Notes: generated by a model from the letters alone, not told the origin. 64,000 nucleotides of DNA from Streptomyces sp. BA2 (GCF_009769735.1 NZ_WSRO01000002.1:6460001-6524000); one strand, 5' to 3'. Positions 30,718 to 43,004 are shown, numbered from the stretch's first letter. Numbers and translations are program-made.

Positions 30718-30764
30718 CCCGCGCTGGGGCAGCGAGCCCGAGCCCGGACGCCGGTAGGAGCCCC

Positions 30765-31931
30765 CTACTTCACCGTCACCTCGAGAATCCTGTCGTCCCC
30801 CTCCTCCGGGGTGCCCCGGGAATCGGTCTCGTTCGTCACCAGCCACAGCTTGTCCCCGCCCGCGGCGACCACTGTGCGCAGGCGTCCGTGCTCCTCCTTC
30901 AAGAAGGACTGGGGCTCCACGGTGCCCTCCACTCCGCGGACCGGGATGCGCCAGAGGCGCTCGCCGCGCAGGCCCGCCATCCAGACGGAGCCCTCGGCGT
31001 AGGCGATGCCGCTGGGGGAGGCCTCCGAGGTCTTCCACTGGGCCACCGGGTCCCGGAAGCCCTCCTTGCCGCCCTTGCCCTCCACCTCGGGCCAGCCGTA
31101 GTTGTCGCCTGCCTTGATCTCGTTCAGCTCGTCCCAGGTGTCCTGGCCGAACTCCGCCGCCCAGAGCCGCTTCTCCTCGTCCCAGGCCAGGCCCTGCACA
31201 TTGCGGTGGCCGTACGAATAGACAGGGGAGTCGCCGAATGGGTTGCCGGGGGCCGGATCGCCGTCCGCGGTCAGGCGCAGGATCTTGCCGCCCAGTGACT
31301 TCTTGTCCTGGGCCAGACCGGTGTCACCTGTCTCGCCCGTGCCCGCGTACAGCATCTTGTCCGGGCCGAAGGCGATCCGGCCGCCGTTGTGGACCACGCC
31401 CTTGGGGATGCCCTTGAAGACCGTGTCGGGCGCGCCCAGCTGCTGGCCGGAGGGCTTCTTCTCGTCGTACAGCATGCGGGCGATGCGGTTGTCCGACTCG
31501 GTGGTGAAGTACGCGTAGACCATGTGGTCCGATGCGTACGAAGGAGAGAGCGCCAGGCCCATCAGGCCGCCCTCTCCGGCGGGGGAGACGCCGGGGACCG
31601 GGCCCAGTTCGGTCTTCTTTCCCGTCTTCCCGTCGACGCGGGTGATGGTCCCCTCGTCGCGTGAGGACACCAGCAGGTCCCCACCCGGGAGCGGCGCGAG
31701 GCCCCACGGCGACTTCAGGTCCTCGGTGAGTGTCTTGGTGACCGACGCCGATCCCTCTTTTGGCGGGGCGTCGCCGGCGCGCGGTTTTCCCGTGGGTGTC
31801 CCGTCCGACTTCGCGGGGCTCGACTCGGCGCTCTTTCCATTGTCCGGCGCGTCTGAGCCCCCGGACGAGCAACCGGCCGTGAGCACAAGGGCGGCGGCAG
31901 CCAATGCGGCTGTGACAGCAGGTCGTTGCAC
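30765..31931 (-). CDS. lipoprotein PQQ-dependent sugar dehydrogenase-like beta-propeller
   Basis: A 388-residue exported lipoprotein: signal peptide with lipobox LTAGC (residues about 17-21), a 45-residue Ser/Pro/Lys linker, then a six-bladed propeller of the glucose/sorbosone dehydrogenase (GSDH) family. Family strands visible include PWGLAPLPGGDLLVSSRDEGTI, VVHNGGRIAFGPDKMLYAGTGETGD, SYGHRNVQGLAWD and AEFGQDTWDELNEI. Related proteins oxidise aldoses with PQQ, but no PQQ synthesis genes are in view, and the cofactor may come from outside. It acts on the outer face of the membrane. Start is GTG 31931. Confidence 0.87.
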   Translation of the reverse strand: MQRPAVTAALAAAALVLTAGCSSGGSDAPDNGKSAESSPAKSDGTPTGKPRAGDAPPKEGSASVTKTLTEDLKSPWGLAPLPGGDLLVSSRDEGTITRVDGKTGKKTELGPVPGVSPAGEGGLMGLALSPSYASDHMVYAYFTTESDNRIARMLYDEKKPSGQQLGAPDTVFKGIPKGVVHNGGRIAFGPDKMLYAGTGETGDTGLAQDKKSLGGKILRLTADGDPAPGNPFGDSPVYSYGHRNVQGLAWDEEKRLWAAEFGQDTWDELNEIKAGDNYGWPEVEGKGGKEGFRDPVAQWKTSEASPSGIAYAEGSVWMAGLRGERLWRIPVRGVEGTVEPQSFLKEEHGRLRTVVAAGGDKLWLVTNETDSRGTPEEGDDRILEVTVK

Positions 31932-32024
31932 GATCAGGTTCCCTTCGACGCAGCGCTTCTACTGTTCATACACCGCTCGGTCCCCACAGGTTCCCAACCC
32001 CGCTTCACGGACCCGCGGGCGTCG

Positions 32025-33017
32025 TCATTCCCAGGATCCCATCGCCGAAGGCAGCGCCGCGATCTCCGCCAGGTCCGCCCCGGTCAGCCGTATCGACGCC
32101 GCCCCCGCGTTCTGCACCGCCCAGCGCTCCCGCTTGGCCCCGGGGATCGGCACCACATCGCGGCCCTGCGCGAGCACCCAGGCGAGCGCCACCTGCGCCG
32201 GGGTCGCCCCGTGCCGCTCGGCCACCCGGCGCAGGCCCACCACCAGCGGCTGGTTGGCCGCCATCATCTCGGCGGTGAAACGGGGATGCCGGGCCCGCAC
32301 GTCGTCCGGCTCGAAGCCCTGCCCCGGCGTCAGCGTCCCCGTGAGGAAACCGTTCCCCAGCGGCATCGCCGCCAGGAAGCCGACCCCGCGCGCCGCACAC
32401 CACGGCAGCAGCGTCTCCAGCGCCTCGCGCGACCACACCGAGAGCTCGGCCTCCACCGCGCTGACCGGGAAGACCTGCTGGACCCGCTCCAGCTGCCGGA
32501 TCGTCCCCTCGTGCAGCCCTCTGCCCTCGCGCCGCGATGCACGGGCCCCCACCGCGCACAGCCCGAGCGCCCGCACCTTCCCCGCGGCGACGAGCTCGGC
32601 CATCGCGCCCCACGTCTCCTCGACGGGCACCTCGGGATCGGCGCGGTGCAGCTGGTACAGGTCGATCGTCTCGGTCTGCAGCCGCCGCAGCGACGCGTCG
32701 CAGGCCCGCTTCACATAGCCGGGGCGGCCGTTGGCGACGATGTGCTGCTCACCCACCAGGAGCCCGCACTTGGTGGACACGAAGGCCTCGGCCCGCCGCT
32801 CCTTCAGCGCCCGCCCCACAAGGAGCTCGTTGGTGAACGGCCCGTACATGTCCGCCGTGTCCAGCAGGGTCGAGCCCTGGTCGAGCGCGGCGTGCACGGT
32901 GCGCAGCGACTCCTCGCCCCGCTGCCGTGAGCCGGTGTACGCCCAGCTCATCGGCATGCAGCCGAGCCCGACCGCACCCACCCCGAGCGCTGCCGCGCCG
33001 ATCGTCCTGCGGTCCAC
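32025..33017 (-). CDS. aldo/keto reductase
   Basis: A 330-residue (alpha/beta)8 NADPH-dependent oxidoreductase. The catalytic tetrad is visible: Asp in LLDTADMYGPF with Tyr two residues later, Lys in VSTKCG and His in DLYQLHRAD; the C-terminal cofactor loop is DVVPIPGAKRERW. GTG 33017 is chosen because GGGAGG lies upstream and the family start (V)DRRTIGAAALGVGAVGLGCM follows; the longer reading is Arg-rich non-coding sequence. Substrate unknown, probably a small aldehyde or ketone. It is divergent from the hydroxyacid dehydrogenase with 97 bp between. Confidence 0.88.
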   Translation of the reverse strand: MDRRTIGAAALGVGAVGLGCMPMSWAYTGSRQRGEESLRTVHAALDQGSTLLDTADMYGPFTNELLVGRALKERRAEAFVSTKCGLLVGEQHIVANGRPGYVKRACDASLRRLQTETIDLYQLHRADPEVPVEETWGAMAELVAAGKVRALGLCAVGARASRREGRGLHEGTIRQLERVQQVFPVSAVEAELSVWSREALETLLPWCAARGVGFLAAMPLGNGFLTGTLTPGQGFEPDDVRARHPRFTAEMMAANQPLVVGLRRVAERHGATPAQVALAWVLAQGRDVVPIPGAKRERWAVQNAGAASIRLTGADLAEIAALPSAMGSWE

Positions 33018-33114
33018 CTGGCCGTGCCCTCCCACCTCATGTCCGAGCGGCCCCCAACGTAACCTCTGGCTCCGCCTGCGCGGCGTGCGGCCTCCGCGCA
33101 TTAGCCTCCTGACC

Positions 33115-34065
33115 ATGACGACCGATGTGTGGCTCCCCTATGCCGCGGACGAGATCGAAGGCCTGCCCGGAGCAGCCGAAGCCGGGCTCAACTACCGCTT
33201 CTGGGACGGCGGCCCGGACTTCCCCGCGGACCCGGCCGACTGCGTGTTCTACGCCGTGCCCTATATGAAGGGTGCGGAGACCTCCGTACGGCCGCTGCCC
33301 GAGATGACATCCGTACGCGCCGTACAGACACTCACCGCGGGCATCGACCACGTCGAGGCCGGGCTCAAGTTCCTCGCGCCCGGCGTGCAGTTGTGCAATG
33401 CCAAGGGGGTGCACGAGGCCAGCACGGCCGAGCTGACGCTCGCCCTGATCCTCGCGTCACTGCGCGGCATCCCCCGATTCGTGGAGGGGCAGCGGCAGGA
33501 GGACTGGCGGTCCGGGTTCTATCCGGCGCTCGCCGACAAGTCCGTGCTGATCGTGGGGTACGGATCGATCGGATCGGCCATCGAGGACCGGCTCGCCCCC
33601 TTCGAGTGCGCGCGGGTGGCGCGCGTCGCGCGCTCTGCCCGTGCCACGGAGCGCGGCCCCGTGCACCAGCTCGCCGAACTGCCGGCGCTGCTGCCCGAGG
33701 CCGACGTGGTCATCCTCTCCACGCCCCTCACCGACGCCTCTCGTGGCCTGGTGAGCGGCGATTTCCTGGCCCGCATGAAGGACGGCGCCCTGCTCGTGAA
33801 CGTCGCGCGCGGCCCCGTCGTCGACACCAAGGCGCTCCTGGCCGAACTGGAGAGCGGCCGGATCACCGCCGCCCTCGATGTCACCGACCCGGAACCGCTG
33901 CCCGCAGGTCACCCCCTGTGGCAGGCTCCTGGAGTGCTCATCAGCCCCCACGTGGGCGGATCGTCCTCCGCCTTCCTGCCCCGCGCCAAGCGCCTGCTCG
34001 CCGCGCAGCTGACCCGTCACGTCGCCGGGGAACCCCTCGACAACGTCGTCCTGACAACCGAGTAG
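33115..34065 (+). CDS. D-isomer-specific 2-hydroxyacid dehydrogenase family protein
   Basis: A 316-residue NAD(P)-dependent dehydrogenase of the D-2-hydroxyacid group. The Rossmann motif is VGYGSIGSAIEDRL, and the active site triad is Arg in NVARGPVVD, Glu in DPEPLPAGHPL and His in SPHVGGSSS. These enzymes interconvert 2-keto acids and D-2-hydroxy acids (glyoxylate/hydroxypyruvate reductase-like). It is distinct from serA at 41373, being shorter and lacking the ACT domain. TAGCCT (33102-33107) seven bases before the ATG suggests a leaderless transcript. Confidence 0.9.
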   Translation: MTTDVWLPYAADEIEGLPGAAEAGLNYRFWDGGPDFPADPADCVFYAVPYMKGAETSVRPLPEMTSVRAVQTLTAGIDHVEAGLKFLAPGVQLCNAKGVHEASTAELTLALILASLRGIPRFVEGQRQEDWRSGFYPALADKSVLIVGYGSIGSAIEDRLAPFECARVARVARSARATERGPVHQLAELPALLPEADVVILSTPLTDASRGLVSGDFLARMKDGALLVNVARGPVVDTKALLAELESGRITAALDVTDPEPLPAGHPLWQAPGVLISPHVGGSSSAFLPRAKRLLAAQLTRHVAGEPLDNVVLTTE

Positions 34066-34180
34066 CGCACCGGCCCGGCCAACCCACTGTCACTCAGGGA
34101 CCGTTCGAGCACACTCCGCACCTGGTTGTGTGCGCCCCGTGTTCACAACTCCGTCGACAGTCACGGAGCGTAGAGAAGCT

Positions 34181-37100
34181 ATGTCGCTGAGTGACGAGAC
34201 TGGTGTATCGTCCCGACAGGGGATGCGCCGTGGACAGTTCGTCGGCGCCGGGGACGAGACATCAGACGCGAGGGGGGCGACGGGCGATGTACGGCCAATG
34301 GGCGAACCATCCGACGCGGCGAGGCCGCCGGCGACGACTCTCACGCGCACCGGCTCACAGCCGGACGCGCGACGGCTTCGCACCCGACGTCCCGGGGCCG
34401 ATCAGTCACGGGAGGCGGACGGACACAGGCGCGGCATGGATCAGGGCGGCGCGGTGAGCACCCGTCCGTCACCCGCCACCGCCCTGGAGGGCAGCGGAGG
34501 TCTGACGGCGTCGATGCCGCCCGGCGCTCCCCTGACCCGGCGCCCCGGCTCCGGCGGCGGCGCGGGCCTGGTCTCGCAGATCGCGCTCCTCGTGGTCTGC
34601 GGCGGGTATGCCACCGGCGCCGCTTTCGGCTGGGGATCGACCCGGGCCGCCCTGATCATGGGTGACTTCGGTCTGAGTCTCGCGGCGGCGGCCGCCGCGG
34701 TCTCCTGTTTCCGCTACTCACGCACCCGCCGAAGCCGCTTTCGACCCGCATGGCTGCTGTTCGCGCTCTCCTCCGCGATGGCGGCCCTGGGCAACGGCGT
34801 ATGGGGCTGGTACGAGGTCGTGCTCGAGCAGCCGGTGCCAAGTCCCGGCCTCGCCGACCTGTTCTTCCTCTGCTTCGCGCCGCCCGCCATCATCGGCCTG
34901 CTCGTGCTCGCCAAGCGCCCGGTGACCAAGGCCGGTTGGGTCTGCCTGGCGCTCGACGCCTGGCTCATCGGCGGCTCACTGCTCACACTCTCCTGGAGCC
35001 TGGCGCTCGCGCACACGGCACAGTTCGAGGGCCAGAGCGTCGCGCACGCCGCTCTCTCGCTCGCCTATCCGCTCCTCGACATCGCGCTGGTCAGCATGGT
35101 CCTCGCGCTGCACTTCAGACGGTCCTCCGCGAACCGTACGGCGGTGAACACGGCGATCGGCGCCCTCGCGCTGACCGTCATGTGCGACGCGATGTTCACC
35201 TCGCCCCTGCTGCACGCCAGTTACCGCTCGGGGCAGATGCTGGACGCGGGCTGGTTCGCCGGCTCACTGCTCCTCGCGTACGCACCCTGGGCGGCGCCCT
35301 GGCACCGGCACGGGGACGACGCGCAGCAGCACGCGCGCGTGCGGCACGACGAGGCCCCCAGGGACGCACGGGCCACCGCCACCCGGCCGATCGCCGGGTC
35401 GCTCGCCGCGCTGACGCCCTATCTCGCCGCCGCTGTCTGCACGTTGGGCATTCTCTACAACGTGCTCAGTGGCCGCAGCGTCGACGAAGTCGTGCTCTTC
35501 ACCGCGGGCACGGTCGTCCTCGCCCTCGTCGTGCGCCAGGGCATCATGCTCCTGGACAACATCACCCTCACCCAGGAACTGGCCCAGAAGGAGAACCACT
35601 TCCGCTCCCTGGTGCAGGGTTCGAGCGACGTCATCATGATCGCCGCTCCGAACGGCATACTCCACTACGTCAGCCCGGCCGCCTCAGGGGTCTACGGCCG
35701 CGACGCCGAGGAGCTCGTCGGCTCCGAACTGGCCTCGCTCATGCACCCCGAGGACCTGGGCCGTGTCGTCCACGAAGTGCGCAGATTCCTCACCGCGAAC
35801 CCCGTCGAAGAACCCACGACCCGTATCGAGTGCCGCTTCAAGTCCGGTGACGGCGACTGGCTGAACGTGGAGTCCACGGTCAACCGCCACCAGGGCGGTC
35901 TCATCTTCAACAGCCGCGACGTCACCGAACGGGTGCGTCTCCAGGCGCAGTTGCAGCACAACGCCGAGCACGACCCGCTCACCGACCTGCCCAACCGCGC
36001 CCTGTTCACCCGCCGGGTCGGTCAGGCCCTCACCGGCCGCAGGGTCACCGACCGGGGCACGGCCGTGCTCTTCATCGACCTGGACGGCTTCAAGGCGGTC
36101 AACGACACCATCGGCCATCAAGCGGGGGACGAGCTCCTCATCCAGGCGGCCCGCCGCCTTCAGGAGGCCGTCAGGTCCGGGGACTGCGCGGCCCGGCTTG
36201 GCGGCGACGAATTCGCCGCGCTCATCGTGGGTGACGGCACCCGCGACCAGGCCGCGCGCGAGCAGCACATCTACGAACTCGCCGACCGTCTCAGAATCAC
36301 CCTCTCCCAGCCCTACGCGATCGACGGCAACGACGTGCGCGTGGCGGCGTCCATCGGCGTGGCCTTCGCCGAACCAGGCATAGGAGCGGGCGAGTTGCTG
36401 CGCAACGCCGACCTCGCGATGTACCGCGCCAAGGCCGCGGGCAAGGGCCGCGTCGAGCTGTACGCCCCCCAGATGCAGGCCGACGTCGTACGCAAGGCGG
36501 AGCTGGCGACGCGGCTGCGCACCGCCCTGCACGACGGCGAGTTCGCGCTGCTCCACCAGCCGGTGGTCTCCCTGGACGACGGACGCATCACCTCGGTCGC
36601 CGCCCAGGCGCGCTGGCGCTCGGCGCAGGGCATCCTCTTCACGCCCGCCGAGTTCCTGCGCGTGGCCGACAGCTCGGACGCGCAGGAGGGCGCCCGCACC
36701 GCCGAGCTCGGCCGCTGGATGATCGAGGAAGCCGTCCAGCAGGCCGCCGAGCGCGGGCGTACGGGCCATGCGACGCCCGTCGCCGTCCGCATCAGCGCGC
36801 GGCGCCTCCTGGACCGCTCCATGCCGCTGGGCTCCATCGAGGCGCTCCTCACCCGGTACGGCCTGCCCTCCGGGGCGCTCATCATCGAGCTCGCCGACAG
36901 CGACCCCCGGGTGTCCCTGGACGACCTGGAGCGCCGTCTCACCTCCCTGCGCAGACTCGGCGTACGCATCGCCCTTGACGGCTTCGGGAGCGGCTATGCC
37001 GCCATCACCGCACTGCGGCGGCTCCCCGTCGACGTACTGAAACTGGACCGCAGTCTCATCGAGGGCGTCGTCGAGTCCGCGCGGCTGCACAAGATCACCT

Positions 37101-37393
37101 CTGGTCTGCTGCGCATCGCCACCGATCTGGGGCTGCTCTCGGTGGCCGACGGCGTCGACCTTCCGGAGCAGGTCATCGCCCTGCGCGCGATGGGCTGTAC
37201 GCACGGCCAGGGCATGGCGTTCTCCGGACCCCTCGACGAGTACCGCCTGCGCCGTGCGCTGTCGCTCGGGCAGTATCCGGTGCCGCACGGGCCCGCGGAG
37301 CCGGTGCTCGCGGGCGGCCCGCCAGTGGCGTACGGAGGAGGTGTCGAGTCCTTCGCCCGCTCACATAATGAGACCCCCATCCCACCTACTTGA
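34181..37393 (+). CDS. cdgC: membrane PAS-GGDEF-EAL protein with degenerate EAL, CdgC-like
   Basis: About 1070 residues: a polar N-terminus, ten predicted membrane helices (about 130-465), a PAS domain ([17 protein letters not shown]), GGDEF and EAL. The GGDEF site is intact ([12 protein letters not shown]) and is preceded at the correct spacing by RSGD, an RxxD inhibitory site. The EAL domain is degenerate: the EAL triplet reads AAQ (SVAAQARW) and DDFGTG reads DGFGSG. It should therefore make, not degrade, c-di-GMP. Its place directly before ilvB matches SCO5511, which I recall as CdgC. The symbol rests on synteny; the start is uncertain (34130 and 34436 are alternatives). Confidence 0.83.
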   Translation: MSLSDETGVSSRQGMRRGQFVGAGDETSDARGATGDVRPMGEPSDAARPPATTLTRTGSQPDARRLRTRRPGADQSREADGHRRGMDQGGAVSTRPSPATALEGSGGLTASMPPGAPLTRRPGSGGGAGLVSQIALLVVCGGYATGAAFGWGSTRAALIMGDFGLSLAAAAAAVSCFRYSRTRRSRFRPAWLLFALSSAMAALGNGVWGWYEVVLEQPVPSPGLADLFFLCFAPPAIIGLLVLAKRPVTKAGWVCLALDAWLIGGSLLTLSWSLALAHTAQFEGQSVAHAALSLAYPLLDIALVSMVLALHFRRSSANRTAVNTAIGALALTVMCDAMFTSPLLHASYRSGQMLDAGWFAGSLLLAYAPWAAPWHRHGDDAQQHARVRHDEAPRDARATATRPIAGSLAALTPYLAAAVCTLGILYNVLSGRSVDEVVLFTAGTVVLALVVRQGIMLLDNITLTQELAQKENHFRSLVQGSSDVIMIAAPNGILHYVSPAASGVYGRDAEELVGSELASLMHPEDLGRVVHEVRRFLTANPVEEPTTRIECRFKSGDGDWLNVESTVNRHQGGLIFNSRDVTERVRLQAQLQHNAEHDPLTDLPNRALFTRRVGQALTGRRVTDRGTAVLFIDLDGFKAVNDTIGHQAGDELLIQAARRLQEAVRSGDCAARLGGDEFAALIVGDGTRDQAAREQHIYELADRLRITLSQPYAIDGNDVRVAASIGVAFAEPGIGAGELLRNADLAMYRAKAAGKGRVELYAPQMQADVVRKAELATRLRTALHDGEFALLHQPVVSLDDGRITSVAAQARWRSAQGILFTPAEFLRVADSSDAQEGARTAELGRWMIEEAVQQAAERGRTGHATPVAVRISARRLLDRSMPLGSIEALLTRYGLPSGALIIELADSDPRVSLDDLERRLTSLRRLGVRIALDGFGSGYAAITALRRLPVDVLKLDRSLIEGVVESARLHKITSGLLRIATDLGLLSVADGVDLPEQVIALRAMGCTHGQGMAFSGPLDEYRLRRALSLGQYPVPHGPAEPVLAGGPPVAYGGGVESFARSHNETPIPPT

Positions 37394-37426
37394 CAGGCAC
37401 TGTGCGCCGGGGAGAGGGTCAGTGCC

Positions 37427-37468
37427 ATGCGCACCCGAATTCTCGTACTTGGAAAGCGCGTCGGCTGA
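37427..37468 (+). CDS. ilvB leader peptide, 13 aa
   Basis: ATG 37427, preceded by GGGGAGAGGG, encodes [13 protein letters not shown] and stops at 37468. The run Ile-Leu-Val-Leu in a peptide of 13 residues immediately before a hairpin cascade and ilvB is the classic arrangement of a branched-chain amino acid attenuator: ribosome stalling for charged Ile, Leu or Val tRNA decides the fold of the downstream RNA. It is too short for ordinary gene finders. Confidence 0.88.
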   Translation: MRTRILVLGKRVG

Positions 37469-37556
37469 AGCTGGGACTCACCGGTCCGAACACCGGAATC
37501 CCGCACCCGCTCCGACGCGCTCCCCTCGCTTGCCTCACGGCACGAGGGGTTTTTTG
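37455..37556 (+). promoter_or_regulatory. ilvBNC transcription attenuator
   Basis: Three structures can be drawn. The 3' end of the leader ORF (AGCGCGTCGG, 37455-37464) pairs with CCGACGCGCT (37512-37521). A middle hairpin joins GGGA (37473-37476) and CCGGT (37481-37485) with ACCGG (37492-37496) and TCCC (37499-37502). The terminator is CCCCTCG (37522-37528) with CGAGGGG (37543-37549), reinforced by TGCC/GGCA inside, followed by TTTTTTGTT. A stalled ribosome would cover 37455-37464 and free the strand abutting the terminator; how the folds exclude one another is inference. Confidence 0.82.
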
Positions 37557-37619
37557 TTGCACCGGCACCCGCCAAATCCCCGCAAACACCCCGCAAAAAC
37601 CCTCAGCTTCGAGAAGAGA

Positions 37620-39476
37620 ATGCCGATGACCGAGCAGGCCACCGGGGCCCACCATCCGCAGCCGCGGCCCCGATCCTCAGGACAGCAGTCCGCCCCCGTC
37701 GAGCACGTCACGGGTGCGCAGTCCCTCATTCGTTCTCTCGAGGAAGTCGGGGCCGACACGGTATTCGGCATTCCCGGCGGCGCCATCCTTCCCGCGTACG
37801 ACCCGATGATGGACTCCACCCGCGTCCGTCACGTCCTGGTCCGTCACGAGCAGGGCGCAGGCCACGCCGCCACCGGTTACGCGCAGGCCACCGGCAAGGT
37901 CGGGGTGTGCATGGCGACGAGCGGCCCCGGTGCCACCAACCTCGTCACGCCGATCGCCGACGCCCACATGGACTCCGTGCCCATGGTCGCGATCACCGGC
38001 CAGGTGGCCTCCAAGGCGATCGGTACGGACGCCTTCCAGGAGGCGGACATCGTCGGCATCACCATGCCGATCACCAAGCACAACTTCCTGGTCACCAAGG
38101 CGGAGGACATCCCGGCGACGATCGCGGAAGCCTTCCACATCGCCTCCACGGGCCGTCCAGGGCCCGTCCTGGTCGACATCGCCAAGGACGCACTCCAGGC
38201 GCAGACCACCTTCCAGTGGCCGCCGACCCAGGACCTGCCCGGCTACCGCCCGGTGACCAAGCCGCACGCCAAGCAGATCCGCGAGGCCGCCAAGCTGATC
38301 ACCTCCGCCAAGCGGCCCGTCCTCTACGTGGGCGGCGGCGTTCTGAAGGCCCAGGCCACCGCCGAGCTGAAGGTCCTCGCGGAACTCACCGGAGCGCCCG
38401 TCACCACCACACTGATGGCGCTCGGCGCATTCCCCGACAGCCACAAGCTGCACGTGGGAATGCCGGGCATGCACGGAGCGGTCACCGCCGTCACCGCGCT
38501 GCAGAAGGCCGACCTGATCGTCGCCCTCGGAGCCCGCTTCGACGACCGCGTCACCGGCAAGCTGGACAGCTTCGCGCCCTTCGCGAAGATCGTCCACGCC
38601 GACATCGACCCGGCCGAGATCGGCAAGAACCGCGCCGCCGACGTGCCGATCGTCGGAGACGCCCGCGAGGTCATCGCCGACCTGATCCAGGCGGTCCAGG
38701 CCGAGCACACCGCGGGCCAGCAGGGTGACTACACCGCTTGGTGGAAGGACCTCAACCGCTGGCGCGACACCTACCCCCTGGGCTACGACCAGCCCGAGGA
38801 CGGCTCGCTCTCCCCGCAGCAGGTCATCGAGCGCGTCGGCAAGCTCGCCCCCGAGGACACGATCTTCGCGGCGGGCGTCGGCCAGCACCAGATGTGGGCC
38901 GCCCACTTCATCGACTACGAGAAGCCCGCCACCTGGCTCAACTCCGGCGGCGCCGGAACGATGGGGTACGCGGTCCCGGCCGCGATGGGCGCCAAGGCAG
39001 GTCAGCCCGACCGCACGGTCTGGGCGATCGACGGCGACGGCTGCTTCCAGATGACCAATCAGGAACTGACCACCTGCGCCCTGAACAACATCCCGATCAA
39101 GGTCGCCATCATCAACAACGGCGCCCTCGGCATGGTCCGCCAGTGGCAGACGCTGTTCTACAACCAGCGTTACTCCAACACCGTGCTGCACGCGGGCCCG
39201 GAGGGCGACACTCCGCCCAACAAGGGCACCCGCGTCCCGGACTTCGTGAAGCTGTCGGAGGCGATGGGCTGCGTGGCACTGCGCTGCGAGCGCCCCGAGG
39301 ACCTCGACAAGGTCATCGCCGAGGCCAACGCCATCAACGACCGCCCCGTCGTGGTCGACTTCATCGTCCACGAGGACGCCCAGGTCTGGCCGATGGTCGC
39401 AGCGGGCACCTCGAACGACGAGGTCATGGCCGCCCGCGGGGTCCGCCCCGACTTCGGCGACAACGAAGACGACTGA
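37620..39476 (+). CDS. ilvB: acetolactate synthase large (catalytic) subunit
   Basis: This 618-residue ThDP enzyme condenses pyruvate with pyruvate or 2-ketobutyrate, the first common step of valine, leucine and isoleucine synthesis. The catalytic Glu is in [15 protein letters not shown], and the ThDP/Mg site runs from [14 protein letters not shown] to [13 protein letters not shown]. About 40 residues at the N-terminus are a Pro/Gln-rich extension. ATG 37620 follows GAGAAGAGA; ATG 37626 is two codons further and equally possible. It heads ilvB-ilvN-ilvC, behind an attenuator. Confidence 0.96.
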   Translation: MPMTEQATGAHHPQPRPRSSGQQSAPVEHVTGAQSLIRSLEEVGADTVFGIPGGAILPAYDPMMDSTRVRHVLVRHEQGAGHAATGYAQATGKVGVCMATSGPGATNLVTPIADAHMDSVPMVAITGQVASKAIGTDAFQEADIVGITMPITKHNFLVTKAEDIPATIAEAFHIASTGRPGPVLVDIAKDALQAQTTFQWPPTQDLPGYRPVTKPHAKQIREAAKLITSAKRPVLYVGGGVLKAQATAELKVLAELTGAPVTTTLMALGAFPDSHKLHVGMPGMHGAVTAVTALQKADLIVALGARFDDRVTGKLDSFAPFAKIVHADIDPAEIGKNRAADVPIVGDAREVIADLIQAVQAEHTAGQQGDYTAWWKDLNRWRDTYPLGYDQPEDGSLSPQQVIERVGKLAPEDTIFAAGVGQHQMWAAHFIDYEKPATWLNSGGAGTMGYAVPAAMGAKAGQPDRTVWAIDGDGCFQMTNQELTTCALNNIPIKVAIINNGALGMVRQWQTLFYNQRYSNTVLHAGPEGDTPPNKGTRVPDFVKLSEAMGCVALRCERPEDLDKVIAEANAINDRPVVVDFIVHEDAQVWPMVAAGTSNDEVMAARGVRPDFGDNEDD

Positions 39477-39505
39477 GACCGAGAGCGAAAGAGAGACCAC
39501 GAGTC

Positions 39506-41142
<1,637 letters not shown>

Positions 41143-41155
41143 GGCATTCCGGAAG

Positions 41156-41183
41156 CGCCGGAGGGAGTGATCTCCCTCCGGCG
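41156..41183 (+). terminator. terminator of the ilvBNC operon
   Basis: CGCCGGAGGGAG (41156-41167), loop TGAT, CTCCCTCCGGCG (41172-41183): a perfect 12-bp stem followed by TTG, 13 bases after the ilvC stop codon. Confidence 0.85.
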
Positions 41184-41372
41184 TTGTCCACCTCGTCCAG
41201 CCACGGACGAGTGATCCTTCCGCGGAGGCGTAAGACACCCGTCAAGACGCCACTACACTGCTTTCAACAAACGCGTCAGGCCCACAGCGTCGTGCGTCTT
41301 CCACGCGGCTAGCACCCTCCACCGCATGCGGCCGTCGGGACGGCCGTCCGCATTGGACTTGTGAGGACTCAC

Positions 41373-42977
41373 GTGAGCACTGCTGCCAACGGCAAACCGG
41401 TCGTACTCATCGCTGAAGAGCTGTCGCCCGCCACTGTCGACGCCTTGGGCCCGGACTTCGAGATCCGTCAGTGCAACGGCGCGGACCGCGCCGAGCTGCT
41501 GCCCGCCATCGCCGAGGTCGACGCGATTCTGGTCCGCTCCGCGACCAAGGTCGACGCCGAGGCCATCGCGGCCGCCAAGAAGCTGAAGGTCGTCGCCCGC
41601 GCGGGCGTCGGTCTGGACAACGTGGACGTGTCGGCCGCCACCAAGGCCGGCGTGATGGTGGTGAACGCCCCCACCTCGAACATCGTCACCGCCGCCGAGC
41701 TCGCCTGTGGCCTGCTCATCGCCACCGCCCGCAACATCCCCCAGGGCAGCCAGGCCCTCAAGGCCGGTGAGTGGAAGCGCTCGAAGTACACCGGCGTCGA
41801 GCTCGCCGAGAAGACCCTCGGTGTCGTGGGCCTCGGCCGCATCGGCGCCCTGGTCGCCCAGCGCATGAGCGCCTTCGGCATGAAGGTCGTCGCGTACGAC
41901 CCGTACGTACAGCCCGCGCGTGCCGCGCAGATGGGCGTCAAGGTCCTCACGCTCGACGAGCTGCTCGAGGTCTCGGACTTCATCACCGTGCACCTGCCCA
42001 AGACCCCCGAGACGGTCGGTCTGATCGGCGACGAGGCCCTGCACAAGGTCAAGCCCGCCGTCCGCATCGTGAACGCCGCGCGCGGCGGGATCGTCGACGA
42101 GGAGGCGCTGTACTCGGCGCTCAAGGAAGGCCGCGTCGCGGGCGCCGGTCTGGACGTGTACGCGAAGGAGCCCTGCACGGACTCCCCGCTCTTCCAGTTC
42201 GACCAGGTCGTCTGCACGCCGCACCTCGGTGCCTCGACGGACGAGGCGCAGGAGAAGGCCGGTATCGCCGTCGCCAAGTCGGTGCGCCTCGCCCTCGCAG
42301 GCGAGCTGGTCCCGGACGCCGTGAACGTCCAGGGCGGCGTCATCGCCGAGGACGTGCGTCCCGGTCTGCCGCTCGCCGAGAAGCTCGGCCGGATCTTCAC
42401 CGCCCTCGCGAGCGAGGTGGCGGCCCGCCTCGACGTCGAGGTGTACGGCGAGATCACGCAGCACGACGTGAAGGTGCTCGAACTGTCCGCGCTCAAGGGC
42501 GTGTTCGAGGACGTCGTCGACGAGACCGTGAGTTACGTGAACGCGCCTCTCTTCGCCCAGGAGCGTGGCGTCGAGGTCCGCCTCACCACGAGCTCGGAGT
42601 CCCCGGACCACCGCAACGTCGTGACGGTGCGCGGCACGCTGACCGGCGGCGAGGAGATCTCGGTCTCCGGCACGCTGGCCGGCCCCAAGCACCTGCAGAA
42701 GATCGTCGCCATCGGCGGGTACGACGTGGACCTGGCGCTCGCCGAGCACATGGTCGTCCTCCGTTACGCGGACCGTCCCGGTGTCGTCGGCACCGTCGGC
42801 CGTGTCCTCGGCGAGGCGGGCATCAACATCGGCGGCATGCAGGTCGCTCGCGCTGACGTCGGCGGGGAGGCGCTCGCCGTCCTCACGGTGGATGACACTG
42901 TGCCGCAGGCGGTGCTCAACGAGCTGGCCGAGGAGATCGGTGCGGAGTCCGCTCGCGCGGTGAACCTCACGGACTAG
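41373..42977 (+). CDS. serA: D-3-phosphoglycerate dehydrogenase
   Basis: This 534-residue enzyme starts serine synthesis by oxidising 3-phosphoglycerate. It has an NAD-binding Rossmann domain (GLGRIGALVAQRM), the catalytic Arg in NAARGGIVDEEAL, Glu-containing AKEPCTDSPLF and His in TPHLGASTDEAQ, then the long-form extension: an ASB/intervening domain and a C-terminal ACT domain (DRPGVVGTVGRVLGEAGINIGGM) for feedback by serine. GTG 41373 has GAGGA six bases upstream. A 12-codon upstream ORF ends on this ribosome site (see findings). It has its own transcription unit after the ilvC terminator. Confidence 0.96.
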   Translation: MSTAANGKPVVLIAEELSPATVDALGPDFEIRQCNGADRAELLPAIAEVDAILVRSATKVDAEAIAAAKKLKVVARAGVGLDNVDVSAATKAGVMVVNAPTSNIVTAAELACGLLIATARNIPQGSQALKAGEWKRSKYTGVELAEKTLGVVGLGRIGALVAQRMSAFGMKVVAYDPYVQPARAAQMGVKVLTLDELLEVSDFITVHLPKTPETVGLIGDEALHKVKPAVRIVNAARGGIVDEEALYSALKEGRVAGAGLDVYAKEPCTDSPLFQFDQVVCTPHLGASTDEAQEKAGIAVAKSVRLALAGELVPDAVNVQGGVIAEDVRPGLPLAEKLGRIFTALASEVAARLDVEVYGEITQHDVKVLELSALKGVFEDVVDETVSYVNAPLFAQERGVEVRLTTSSESPDHRNVVTVRGTLTGGEEISVSGTLAGPKHLQKIVAIGGYDVDLALAEHMVVLRYADRPGVVGTVGRVLGEAGINIGGMQVARADVGGEALAVLTVDDTVPQAVLNELAEEIGAESARAVNLTD

Positions 42978-43004
42978 TCGCCCCGCGGCTTCGGCTGCCG
43001 GTTC

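Noticed and set aside
37390..37395. TTGACA upstream of the ilvB leader as a -35 box
   Set aside because: A perfect hexamer, but no -10-like sequence lies 16-19 bp downstream (37412-37420 is GGAGAGGGT), so it is unlikely to be used in this orientation.
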